From the NCBI RefSeq assembly GCF_900114435.1, contig NZ_FOZK01000001.1, positions 1,459,854-1,523,853 of the forward strand: a stretch of DNA of 64,000 bases, read 5' to 3'. Source of the stretch: Halomicrobium zhouii (lineage in GTDB: Archaea; Halobacteriota; Halobacteria; Halobacteriales; Haloarculaceae). Every line of letters begins with the position of its first letter. The stretch's first letter is position 1. Shown one piece after another: positions 17,908 to 26,568 of the stretch. A program made the position numbers and the translations under genes. The notes under the pieces were generated by a model, which did no database searches, was not told the origin of the DNA, and worked only from the letters and a program-made list of their open reading frames with translations.

Positions 17908-19566
17908 ATGCGCGAACTACGCGACCTGGACCTGAGTAGTCCGCGAAATCTCACACGCCGCCAGCGACTGTTGGTCATTTACGCCGTCGGTCTCGTTGCG
18001 GTCGTTCTGGCGTACACCTTCGCCTACGCCTACGGGATGCGGACGCTGGAGGACCGGCCGAGAAGCGTCTTCCGGGCGTTCAACTTCGTCATCGAGACGA
18101 TGACGACGACGGGGTACGGTGCGGACTCGCCGTGGGACACGGCCGTGATGAACGTCACCGTGGCGATGATGCAGGTGACCGGCGTTTTCATCGGCTTCGT
18201 CACCCTTCGCGTGCTGGTCATCCCGCTGTTCGAGCGGACGCCGCTCAACCTCGACGACCGACTGTCGATCAAGAACGACCACGTCGTCGTCGCGGAGTAC
18301 CAGCGCGACACCGAGGTGTTGCTCGACGAACTCGAACAGCTCGACGTCGACTACGTCCTCGTCGAGTCCGACGAGGAGGAGGCCAAGCGGCTCTCGGACG
18401 ACGGGTACCAGGCCATCAACGGCGACCCGGAGGACCGGGCGGACCTCGACCGGGCCACTATCGAGCGAGCGTCGCTGCTGATCACCGACGCCGGTCACAG
18501 CACGGCCAGCGTAGTCCTGACTGCCCTGGAGGCGAACGAGGACCTGCGCGTGCTCAGTTTCACGGCATCGACGCGCCGCAAGGCCGCGCTCGCGGAGATC
18601 GGCGTCGACCGGAGCGTCGCGCCACACGCGCTCATCGGGCGGCGGCTGGCGGAGAAGGCGACGACCCCGGTGACGGTCGACGCCGCCTCCGACGGAGACC
18701 ACGTGGCCATCCGCGAGGTGCTCGTCCGGCGCGGAAGTCCGCTTCACGGCGTTCAGGTCGGTGATTCGCCGCTCGCGGCGCATCCCGACCTTACCCTGGT
18801 CGCCGGCTGGTTCGACGGCGAATTGCGCATGGTCCCCGACCCCCGCGACCGGCTCACGCCCAACACGGTGCTGGTCGTCGCCGGCCCGGAACAGGCCATC
18901 GACGAACTGGCGAGTGAGGTGTCGGGCGTCCAGACGCCACGAACCTCGGCGCACACGGAGGTCATCGTCGCCGGGTACGGCGAGGGGGGGAGCGCCGCGG
19001 TCGACGCGTTGCCCGACGACGTCGACGTCACGACCGTCGACGACAGCGAGGCGTCGGACCCCGACGTCGTCGGCGACGTCACGGAGCCCGAAACGCTCGC
19101 GGCGGCGGGCATCGAGGACGCCTCCGCCCTGGTCGTCACCGTCGACGACGACGCGACGGCGCTGTTGACCGTGGCGATGGCCCGCTCGCTCTCCGACGGC
19201 GTCGAGATACTCGCCCGCGTGACGGACGCCGAAAAGACCTTCCCCGCGTTCAGGGCGGGCGCGGACTACGTCCTCTCCGTCCAGCGGGTGTGTGCCCGAC
19301 TGGCCGCGGCGGAGGTCCACGGCGAGCGAGTGATGGACCCGATCGGCCAGATTCGGCTCGTCCGGGCCGACGCGGCGCCGTTCGCCGGCCAGTCGCTGGG
19401 TGAGGCGCGCCGGGACACCGAACGCGGCTGGACTGTCGTCGGTATCAGCAGGGCCGGGACGATTCACACGGACGAGCAGGCGACCATCGAGGTCGACGAC
19501 GAGGTGTTCGTCGCGGGCAGCGACGAGACGATCCAGGAGTTCGAGCGCTCTGTGGACACCGAGTAA
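17908..19566 (+). CDS. Potassium channel with two TrkA-type RCK domains
   Basis: 552 residues from ATG 17908 (MRELRDLDLSS). Upstream in-frame codons give an Arg-rich stretch unlike the protein. There are two membrane helices (about 20-42 and 77-98) around a pore loop with the K+-filter-like TMTTTGYG (64-71). Then come a Rossmann-type TrkA_N domain (KNDHVVVAEYQRDTEVLLDE), a TrkA_C domain with HVAIREVLVRRGSPLHG, a second nucleotide-binding unit (EVIVAGYGEGGSAAVDAL) and a final TrkA_C. Two-helix channels of this kind gate K+ flow according to nucleotides or Ca2+. The gene sits between the two APC-UspA units and is convergent with the second (1 bp between stops). Confidence 0.9.
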   Translation: MRELRDLDLSSPRNLTRRQRLLVIYAVGLVAVVLAYTFAYAYGMRTLEDRPRSVFRAFNFVIETMTTTGYGADSPWDTAVMNVTVAMMQVTGVFIGFVTLRVLVIPLFERTPLNLDDRLSIKNDHVVVAEYQRDTEVLLDELEQLDVDYVLVESDEEEAKRLSDDGYQAINGDPEDRADLDRATIERASLLITDAGHSTASVVLTALEANEDLRVLSFTASTRRKAALAEIGVDRSVAPHALIGRRLAEKATTPVTVDAASDGDHVAIREVLVRRGSPLHGVQVGDSPLAAHPDLTLVAGWFDGELRMVPDPRDRLTPNTVLVVAGPEQAIDELASEVSGVQTPRTSAHTEVIVAGYGEGGSAAVDALPDDVDVTTVDDSEASDPDVVGDVTEPETLAAAGIEDASALVVTVDDDATALLTVAMARSLSDGVEILARVTDAEKTFPAFRAGADYVLSVQRVCARLAAAEVHGERVMDPIGQIRLVRADAAPFAGQSLGEARRDTERGWTVVGISRAGTIHTDEQATIEVDDEVFVAGSDETIQEFERSVDTE

Positions 19567-19567
19567 T

Positions 19568-21817
19568 TCAGCGGCGACCGAAGAGGCGCTCCCGGAGTGA
19601 CCGCGTCCGCGGCCGTTCGGCAAGCAGGACGCTCGTCTCGACGTCGTCGATGACGTCGACGAGCAGCGAATCGCGAACGAGTCGCGAGAGGAGGCCCCGC
19701 TCGGTGGCGCCGACGACCATGAGCGTGTGGTCCTTCGCCGCCCGTTCGATGGCGGTTTCGACGTCACCGGACTCGACGCGGAGGGCCGCGTCGCCGAGGT
19801 CGTGTTCGCCGGCCCACTCGGTCAGGAAGGCCCGTCCCTCCGTCTCGTCGTCTGCGACGTGCAGCAGCGTAACCGCCGCGCCGGTCGTCTCGCGCAGGGC
19901 CGCCCCGACCGCCGCGGAGAGATCCGAGGAGATACCGCCGGCAGTCGGTATCAACACCCGTTCCGGATCGAACGTCTCCCCGTCGAGTACGAGGACGTCA
20001 CAGGGCAGGTCGTGAGCGAGTTCGTCCAGGGTCCCCTCGGCCCGACCTGCGGCGAGGTGGTTGCCGCCGTACCCCATCACGAGCGTGTCGGCGCCGCTCT
20101 CCGTCGCCGCGTCGAACACCTCGTGAAGCCCTCTGTGGGAGAGGATCGATCGCGTCTCTATCGGCACGTCGAAAGACTCGGCGTCGCGCTTCGCGTCGGC
20201 CAGCAGGCGCTCCGACTCGGCCTCGACCGGCTGCTCGCTGGCCGCATCGAGCGGCGTCTGGTCGGGGACGGTGATGACGTGCGTCGCGACCACGCGCCCT
20301 CCTTGCGCGGCGGCCAGGGCCCCGGCGAGTGTGACGAGTGCCCCCTCCGTTCGGGGGTTGGAGAGCGCCACCATGATCGTCGGTCCCTCGCCGCCGTTCG
20401 GTGCGACGGCGTCGGCGGCGTCGACCACCGGGCCGGGGACGTTCGTCTCCTCGTCTCGCAGGTACGACGACAGCACGCCCTCCTGGGGTGTTCGAGTGCG
20501 CGCGTAGACGGCGTACCAGCCGAGCGCGACCACGACGAACACCCCCGACAAAGCGATCTCGATCTCGTCCATGAACGCCACCAGGCCGAGCGACAGCAGT
20601 GCGCCTGCTATCGGCGTCACCGGGTAGAACGGGACGGTGAACTCGGGGTCGTACTCGGGGTCGGCCTCGCGGAAGACGATCAACGCGACGTTCATCAGTG
20701 CGTAGACGATGAGGTGGAGCACCGAGGCGGCCTTCGCGAGGATCTCGATGTCGCGGCCCAGCAACGCGATGAACACGACGATCACGGCGCCAGTGACGAG
20801 GATCGACCGGTACGGCGTCGCGTAGTTCGGGTGGATCTCGTTGAGCCAGTTGGTGACGATCTTGTCCCGGCCCATCGCGAAGTTGATCCGGGCGGAGGCG
20901 AGGATGGAAGCGTTCGCGGACGACGCGGTCGCGAGCAGCGCGCCGAGCGTCATGATGGTCGCCGCAGCGGCGGCGACGCCACCGACTGGTCCGATCGAAG
21001 CGGGGAACGCCAGCTGTGCGGCCTGGGCGACGGGCGCGTCCTGGCTGAGTTCGGGCCAGGAGACCACGCCGAGCATCAGCGTCACGAGGATGGCGTACAG
21101 CACCGTAACGATGGCGACGCTCCCGATGATGGCGATGGGGAGGTTCCGTCCGGGGTCCTTCAGTTCCTCGGCGACGGTCGCGATCTTGGCGTAGCCGAGG
21201 AAGGAGACGAACACCAGCGCCGTCCCGGGGAGGATGGCACCGGTCCCGAACGGGGCGAGGCCGTCACTCCCGGCCAGCGTGGCGTAATCGAAGGAGAACC
21301 AGCCGGCGACGGCGAAGGCTGTCAGGATACCTAGCAGTAGCGTCACGATGACGGTCTGGATCCCGCCGGTCTCCTTGGCGCCGACGTAGTTGACGCCGAC
21401 GAAGGCCATGCCGGCCAGCAGCGCGCCGATCTGGATTTCGTTGAGGAACGGGACGCCCGGAATCGGCACCAGCGTGGTGAGGTACTGACCGAAACCAATG
21501 CAGTAGAAGGCGCTGGCGAAGGCGAGCCCCATCCAGTCGCCCATGCCGGCGATAGATCCGAACACCGGCCCCAGCGCCCGATTGACGTAGTAGTAGCCGC
21601 CGCCAGCCCTGGGCATCGCCGTCCCGAGCTCGGAGACGGACAGCGCGTTCACCATCGCGATGAGGCCGCCGATGACGAACGACGCTACCACTATCGGACC
21701 GGCCTCCTGGGCGGCGACGCCCGGGAGGACGAAGATGCCGGCACCGATCATCGTGCCGATACCGATGGTCATCGCCGAGACCAGCCCCAGGTCCTTCGCG
21801 AGTTCAGTGTCGCTCAC
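19568..21817 (-). CDS. APC-family permease fused to two UspA domains (paralogue)
   Basis: 749 residues from GTG 21817, preceded by a GGAGGG site. The layout is the same as the protein at 14869-17109: APC core (TIGIGTMIGAGIFVLPG), YVGAKETGGIQ, NFAMGRDKIV and two C-terminal Usp domains (MVALSNPRTEGALV..., RVLIPTAGGISSDL..., IGATERGLL replaced by VGATERGLLSRLV). The paralogues clearly come from duplication. Divergence is strongest in the helices after about residue 150 and in the Usp linker. Substrate unknown. Confidence 0.9.
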   Translation of the reverse strand: MSDTELAKDLGLVSAMTIGIGTMIGAGIFVLPGVAAQEAGPIVVASFVIGGLIAMVNALSVSELGTAMPRAGGGYYYVNRALGPVFGSIAGMGDWMGLAFASAFYCIGFGQYLTTLVPIPGVPFLNEIQIGALLAGMAFVGVNYVGAKETGGIQTVIVTLLLGILTAFAVAGWFSFDYATLAGSDGLAPFGTGAILPGTALVFVSFLGYAKIATVAEELKDPGRNLPIAIIGSVAIVTVLYAILVTLMLGVVSWPELSQDAPVAQAAQLAFPASIGPVGGVAAAAATIMTLGALLATASSANASILASARINFAMGRDKIVTNWLNEIHPNYATPYRSILVTGAVIVVFIALLGRDIEILAKAASVLHLIVYALMNVALIVFREADPEYDPEFTVPFYPVTPIAGALLSLGLVAFMDEIEIALSGVFVVVALGWYAVYARTRTPQEGVLSSYLRDEETNVPGPVVDAADAVAPNGGEGPTIMVALSNPRTEGALVTLAGALAAAQGGRVVATHVITVPDQTPLDAASEQPVEAESERLLADAKRDAESFDVPIETRSILSHRGLHEVFDAATESGADTLVMGYGGNHLAAGRAEGTLDELAHDLPCDVLVLDGETFDPERVLIPTAGGISSDLSAAVGAALRETTGAAVTLLHVADDETEGRAFLTEWAGEHDLGDAALRVESGDVETAIERAAKDHTLMVVGATERGLLSRLVRDSLLVDVIDDVETSVLLAERPRTRSLRERLFGRR

Positions 21818-21862
21818 GCTCTCTCCCTCCGTGACCGTTCGCTGTGGGTCACCATCGCCAGA

Positions 21863-22306
21863 TCAGCCCTCGTCCGGGTCGGGCAGCGAGACGACGGGTA
21901 TTTCGGCGTCGGTGACGAGCCTGTTCGCCGTGTCACCGGTGAGGATCTGGACGATTCGGCTTCCGCCCCGCGGCCGGAACGCGATGGCGGTCGCCCCGAC
22001 CGTGGCCGCTTCGTCGAACAGGGTCGCGACGACGTCGGTCCCGTATGCGGTCCTGGTGTCCACCGGCACCTCGTCACCGAGTCGCGATTCGACGACCCCG
22101 AGGAACTCAACGGCGTCTTCCTGTCGCTTTCCGAGTGGTGCCTTGTCGGGAGCACCGCCGCCCTTCTCGATGACGTGGACTGCGGTGACGCGCTCGATCT
22201 CGCCGAGGTACGGCTTCAGTGCCGCACACGTGGCAGCCGCGTCTTTTTCACTGGCCACCGGGACCAGGACGTGGTCGAGTGGTGCGTTCTCGATGTGGTT
22301 GCTCAT
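21863..22306 (-). CDS. UspA-type universal stress protein (paralogue of the one at 17164)
   Basis: 147 residues: LDHVLVPVASEKDAAATCAAL, VTAVHVIEKGGGAPDKAP, and RGGSRIVQILTGDTANRLV near the C-terminus, the same degenerate ATP loop as its paralogue. It lies 45 bp upstream of the second APC-UspA gene in the same direction. Minus-strand CTTATATTTG at 22326-22335 would place the transcription start about at the ATG, so the mRNA may be leaderless. Confidence 0.88.
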   Translation of the reverse strand: MSNHIENAPLDHVLVPVASEKDAAATCAALKPYLGEIERVTAVHVIEKGGGAPDKAPLGKRQEDAVEFLGVVESRLGDEVPVDTRTAYGTDVVATLFDEAATVGATAIAFRPRGGSRIVQILTGDTANRLVTDAEIPVVSLPDPDEG

Positions 22307-22325
22307 GACGGGTCGACCGTGCCTA

Positions 22326-22335
22326 CAAATATAAG
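22326..22335 (-). promoter_or_regulatory. TATA box for the UspA/APC-UspA unit
   Basis: CTTATATTTG on the minus strand is centred about 25 bases before the ATG at 22306, the spacing expected of a leaderless haloarchaeal transcript. It lies in an AT-rich 140-bp divergent intergenic region. Confidence 0.6.
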
Positions 22336-22402
22336 ATCTCCGGTAGTATTTTGCAATCCTGAATCAGAAGAGGACTAATTACGGATTACAAAGAACTAGT
22401 GG

Positions 22403-22410
22403 TATTATAT
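22403..22410 (+). promoter_or_regulatory. TATA box for the Lrp/TrkA_C regulator
   Basis: TATTATAT on the plus strand is about 45 bases before the ATG at 22451. With its minus-strand partner at 22326-22335 it makes a divergent promoter pair about 75 bp apart, through which the regulator could control both units. Confidence 0.55.
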
Positions 22411-22450
22411 TCTCCGACGATCAACTTCCTGGGAACGGCGGTGTAAAGTA

Positions 22451-23221
22451 ATGGCCGAGTATACCCCCGGTATGGACTACCGGCTGGACGAGATCGACCG
22501 GCGGATCATCTTCGAGCTGATGCGCGACGCCCGGAACACGTCCGCGCCGACGATCGCCGAGGAGGTGAACGTCTCGCCGGGAACGATCCGGAACCGGATC
22601 GGCCAACTGGAGGAACACGGGATCATTCGCGACTACACGACGACCGTCGACTTCGAGCGCGCCGACGGTCGCCTCACGAACCTCTACATGTGCAACGCGC
22701 CCATCTCGGAGCGTGAAACCCTCGCCCAGGAGGTCAGTGCAATCCCGGGCGTTATCAACGTCCGTGAACTGATGACTGGCCGGCGGAACCTCCACGTCCT
22801 GGCCGTGGGAGAGGACACCGAAGACCTCCGGCGTATCTCGCGAGCGATCTCCCGGATCGGCATCGACATCGAGGACGAGGACCTCGTCCAGACCGAGACG
22901 AACAGCCCCTACGCCGCGTTCGGCCCAGAACAGGACCGGGCGACCCGGGGCGCGACGGACTTCATCAGCCTCGCGGGGGACGCGAGCGTCGTCGACGTGA
23001 CCGTCCAGTCGGACGCACCGATCGTCGGCCGGACGCTGGAGGACGCTGGCCAGGACGGCATTCTCGAAGACCACTCGCTCGTGATCGCCATCGAGCGTAG
23101 CGACCGCATCCTGACGCCCCACGGCGAGACGGTGATACAGCCGGACGACATCGTGACTATCCTCTGCCGGGGTGGTGACCCGGAGGAGGCCCTCGCCGCC
23201 TTCGTCGGTGCGGAACCCTGA
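22451..23221 (+). CDS. Lrp/AsnC-type HTH regulator fused to a TrkA_C (RCK_C) domain
   Basis: 256 residues. Residues about 10-60 hold a winged helix-turn-helix (LDEIDRRIIFELMRDARNTS, then NVSPGTIRNRIGQLEEHGII). About 65-145 is an Lrp-like ligand-binding fold (ISERETLAQEVSAIPGV). About 165-250 is a TrkA_C domain (VVDVTVQSDAPIVGRTLEDA, ETVIQPDDIVTILCRGGDP). It probably represses or activates the neighbouring transport genes in response to a small ligand such as an amino acid or cyclic dinucleotide; TrkA_C domains bind such ligands in other proteins (inference). It diverges from the UspA/APC-UspA pair. Confidence 0.88.
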   Translation: MAEYTPGMDYRLDEIDRRIIFELMRDARNTSAPTIAEEVNVSPGTIRNRIGQLEEHGIIRDYTTTVDFERADGRLTNLYMCNAPISERETLAQEVSAIPGVINVRELMTGRRNLHVLAVGEDTEDLRRISRAISRIGIDIEDEDLVQTETNSPYAAFGPEQDRATRGATDFISLAGDASVVDVTVQSDAPIVGRTLEDAGQDGILEDHSLVIAIERSDRILTPHGETVIQPDDIVTILCRGGDPEEALAAFVGAEP

Positions 23222-23229
23222 CAGAACAC

Positions 23230-23376
23230 GTGATTCGCGAACTCATCCGTCAGCTCTCGACCGACGCCGCGCCGCTGTACGAGTGTCGACAGTGCGGCAC
23301 CGACCTGGCGGAGCCCCGGGATACCTGTCCGAACTGCGGGTCCGGAGAGATCGCCCGGTACGAAATCGAGGAGTGA
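23230..23376 (+). CDS. Small zinc-ribbon protein
   Basis: 48 residues from GTG 23230, 8 bp after the Lrp/TrkA_C stop. It has two CxxC knuckles, ECRQCG and CPNCG, 14 residues apart, in a rubrerythrin-like or zinc-ribbon arrangement. The N-terminal helix (MIRELIRQLSTDAAPLY) and the short acidic C-terminus are typical of haloarchaeal mini zinc proteins. The small size and tight spacing suggest cotranscription with the regulator. No function can be given. Confidence 0.7.
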   Translation: MIRELIRQLSTDAAPLYECRQCGTDLAEPRDTCPNCGSGEIARYEIEE

Positions 23377-23538
23377 CGGTGGACTCCCGGACGGTGCCTG
23401 GCCCCGTCCCGGTTCTCACGGGCCCCGTCCGGTCGTGTCGCGTGACGAGTCCGCGATGGAGGTCGCCGACTGGATAACACGGTCTTTAACATCGACTACC
23501 GAGGTAGGTCTGGTGATGCCAATACGGGAGGGTCTGCC

Positions 23539-24873
23539 GTGCGAGTCGTAATCGTCGGTGCCGGCGAAGTCGGGTCCAACATCGCCGAGAGCCTGGCCGA
23601 AACGCACGAGGTCGTGGTCGTCGACCTCGACGCCGACAGGGTCGAGTCGCTCCAGTACAACGTGGACGTGCTCGCCGTCCAGGGTGACGGCGCGTCGCTC
23701 GAGACGCTCTTCGAGGCGACTGTGCCCGAGGCCGACCTCCTCATCGCAAGTACGGACGACGACGAGACGAACATCGTCACCTGCGGGACCGCGAACACGA
23801 TCAACGACGACTGTTTCACCATCGCGCGTGTCCGCGACACGAAGTTCCTCGAGACGTGGCGCGGGTCGCCGGACGCCTTCGGCGTGAACTTCATGGTCGG
23901 GACGAACCTGCTGGCCGCCGAGACCATCGCGCGGGTCATCGGGCTCCCGGCGGCCAGGGACGTCGAGACGTTCGCCGAGGGGCAGGTCCACATGGCCGAA
24001 CTCGAGATCAGCGAGGCGAGTCCAGTCGCCGACCAGACCGTCCAGGAGGCCGACCGCTTCGAGTCGCTCACGTTCGCAGCGATCATCCGGAACGGCGACG
24101 TGGAGATCCCCACCGGGAGCACGCGGATCCGGGTCGACGACGACGTCGTCGTCATCGGCTCCCGCGAGAGCGTCCAGCAGTTCGCGGCGGCGGTGGCGCC
24201 GGACGTGGAGGGCGCCCAGAACGTCCTCGTCGTCGGCGGGAGCGACATCGGCTACCACACGGCGCGGCTCCTGGGCGAACGCGGTCTCAAGCCCCGTCTC
24301 ATCGAACGTGACCCCGACCGGGCCCGCGAGATAGCGGAAGCCCTCCCGGAGACGACCGTGCTGGAGAGCGACGCGACGGACCGGGAGTTCCTCGAACGCG
24401 AGAACGTCGACGACGTCGAGACGATCGTCGCCGCCCTGGACAACGACGAGAAGAACCTGCTGGCGGGACTCCTGGCCAAGCGGCTCGGGGCGAAGCGCGC
24501 CGTCGCCATCGTCGAGGACGGCGAGTACGTCCCGCTGTTCGAGGCCGTCGGCATCGACGTCGCGGTGAACCCCCGCGAGGCGACCGCCGAAGAGATAACC
24601 CGGTTCACCCGCGCGCGCCGCGCGGAGAACGTCGCGCTCATCGAACACGACAAGGCCGAAGTCCTGGAGATAGAGGTCAACGCCGACAGCGTCCTGGTCG
24701 ACCGTCCCATCAGCGAGTCCGTCCAGGACCTCCCGCCCGGCGTCGTCATCGGCGCGATAACGCGCGACGGACGGTTCATCATCCCGCGGGGTGACACGGT
24801 CGTCCGCGAGGACGACCACGTCGTCTGCTTCCTCGACGCGTGCGTCATCGACGAGGCGACGAAGCTGCTCTGA
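23539..24873 (+). CDS. trkA: Trk potassium uptake system protein TrkA
   Basis: 444 residues starting at GTG 23539. There are two copies of the TrkA_N/TrkA_C pair. The first Rossmann motif is VVIVGAGEVGSNIAESLAE (residues 2-20) with acidic residue VVDLDAD at the end of beta 2. The second is VLVVGGSDIGYHTARLLGE (about 230-248). Each is followed by a TrkA_C domain; the last ends DTVVREDDHVVCFLDA. As a cytoplasmic ring it gates TrkH according to NAD(H) or ATP/ADP. trkH follows 141 bp downstream in the same direction. Confidence 0.93.
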   Translation: MRVVIVGAGEVGSNIAESLAETHEVVVVDLDADRVESLQYNVDVLAVQGDGASLETLFEATVPEADLLIASTDDDETNIVTCGTANTINDDCFTIARVRDTKFLETWRGSPDAFGVNFMVGTNLLAAETIARVIGLPAARDVETFAEGQVHMAELEISEASPVADQTVQEADRFESLTFAAIIRNGDVEIPTGSTRIRVDDDVVVIGSRESVQQFAAAVAPDVEGAQNVLVVGGSDIGYHTARLLGERGLKPRLIERDPDRAREIAEALPETTVLESDATDREFLERENVDDVETIVAALDNDEKNLLAGLLAKRLGAKRAVAIVEDGEYVPLFEAVGIDVAVNPREATAEEITRFTRARRAENVALIEHDKAEVLEIEVNADSVLVDRPISESVQDLPPGVVIGAITRDGRFIIPRGDTVVREDDHVVCFLDACVIDEATKLL

Positions 24874-25014
24874 GGGGTTCCTCCGAGTGTGCCTGCTCGC
24901 TCACCACGGTCCACGCACGACGGTGCTCTCCAGTGTCGATAGATTCATGACCCGATACCTGCACGTTGCGTCCGTGTTACGTCGGCCGCCACCATCGGCC
25001 CGCGGTGATCCCTG

Positions 25015-26556
25015 ATGGCAATCTACGTCGAATGGCGCCAGAGCGTCTCGCTCACCGGGACCGTCGTGAAGTGGCTCGCGGTCGCCATGGTGGTCCCGCT
25101 ACTCACGGGACTCGTCTACGGCGAGGACACGCTCGTCTTCGTCGCCTCGATGGCGGTTGCCGTCGCGGTCGGCTGGGGGCTCGAACAGGTCGACGACAGC
25201 GACGACCTGGGCACCCGCGAGGCGTTATTGTTCGTGGCGCTGGCGTGGTTCGCCGTCTCCGTCGTCGGCGCCGTCCCCTACGTGCTGGCGGGCTGGATGG
25301 ACCCGGCCCCATCGACGCTGGCCCATCCCGTCAACGCGCTGTTCGAGTCCACCTCCGGGTTCACCACGACCGGGGCGACCGTGGCCGGCGAGATATCTTT
25401 CGACCGGCACTCCCACGCGCTGTTGATCTGGCGCCAGTTGACCCAGTGGCTGGGCGGCATGGGGATCATCGTCCTGATGATCGCGATCCTCCCGGAGGCC
25501 GCAGTCAACGGTGCGCAACTGATGGACTCCGAGGCGCCGGGCCCGCGACTCCAGAAGCTGACGCCGCGAATCGCGGAGACGGCGCGCGTCCTCTGGCTGG
25601 TCTACCTCGCGTTCACCGTTCTCTACGTGCTCCTGTTGCTCCTCCTCCACTACGGCGGCCTCGCACCGGAGATGAACGTGTACAGCGCTATCGCCCACGC
25701 GTTCACCACGCTCCCGACCGGCGGGTTCTCCCCGCAGGCCGAGAGCATCGCCTACTTCTCGCCAGTGGTCCAGTGGCTCGTGATCCCCTTTATGCTCGTC
25801 GCGGGCGTGAACTTCGCGCTGTTCTGGCACCTGCTCAACCGGGACGTCGACCTGTTCTTCGGCGACCCGGAGTTCCGGGCGTACCTCGGCGCGAACGTGG
25901 TCATCTCCGTCGTGCTGTTCGTCCTCCTCTTCCTCGGGGCGGCACCCACACTCGAAATCGGTGGGACGACGGCCGGTAACCTGGAGAACGCGCTCAGGCA
26001 GGCCGCCTTCCAGGTCGCGTCGCTGTTGAACTCGACGGGCTACGCGACCAGCGACTTCGCGAAGTGGGACGCGGGGTCCCAGATCGTCCTCCTGTTCGCG
26101 ATGTTCGTCGGCGGCTCGGCCGGGTCGACCGGCGGTGGGGTCAAGGTCGTCCGCTGGCTGGTCGTGATGAAGGTCCTCCGCCGCGAACTGTTCACCGCGG
26201 CCCACCCGGAGGCGGTCACGCCCATTCGCCTCGGGAAGCACGTCATCGACGAGGACGCCGTCCGCGGCGTTCTCGGGTTCACCCTGCTGTACCTCGTGCT
26301 GTACGTCGTCGGCACCGTGTTCCTCGCGCTCGATGCCAGTCGGGTCGGGCTCGCTATCACGCCCCTCGAAGCTACCAGCGCCAGCCTGGCGACCCTCGGG
26401 AACATCGGTCCGGGATTCGGCTTCCTCGGACCGTTCGGTAGCTACGTCAGCTTCCCCGCGACCTCCAAGCTGTTCATGGTGTTCCTGATGCTGGTGGGTC
26501 GCCTGGAGATCATTCCGGTGCTCGCGCTGTTCACCGGTGGCTTCTGGCGGCGCTGA
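25015..26556 (+). CDS. trkH: Trk potassium uptake system membrane subunit TrkH
   Basis: 513 residues, about ten to twelve membrane segments in the four-fold M1-P-M2 pattern of K+ transporters. Pore-loop Gly-containing motifs are visible: STSGFTTTGAT (about 113-123), TTLPTGGFSP (about 233-242), LNSTGYATSDF (about 339-349) and LGNIGPGFG (about 460-468). The C-terminal LFMVFLMLVGRLEIIPVLALF is a family hallmark. It forms the K+ channel or symport pore with TrkA. Haloarchaea accumulate molar K+, so the clustering with a second K+ channel is sensible. Confidence 0.94.
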   Translation: MAIYVEWRQSVSLTGTVVKWLAVAMVVPLLTGLVYGEDTLVFVASMAVAVAVGWGLEQVDDSDDLGTREALLFVALAWFAVSVVGAVPYVLAGWMDPAPSTLAHPVNALFESTSGFTTTGATVAGEISFDRHSHALLIWRQLTQWLGGMGIIVLMIAILPEAAVNGAQLMDSEAPGPRLQKLTPRIAETARVLWLVYLAFTVLYVLLLLLLHYGGLAPEMNVYSAIAHAFTTLPTGGFSPQAESIAYFSPVVQWLVIPFMLVAGVNFALFWHLLNRDVDLFFGDPEFRAYLGANVVISVVLFVLLFLGAAPTLEIGGTTAGNLENALRQAAFQVASLLNSTGYATSDFAKWDAGSQIVLLFAMFVGGSAGSTGGGVKVVRWLVVMKVLRRELFTAAHPEAVTPIRLGKHVIDEDAVRGVLGFTLLYLVLYVVGTVFLALDASRVGLAITPLEATSASLATLGNIGPGFGFLGPFGSYVSFPATSKLFMVFLMLVGRLEIIPVLALFTGGFWRR

Positions 26557-26568
26557 TACGACCGGTCG

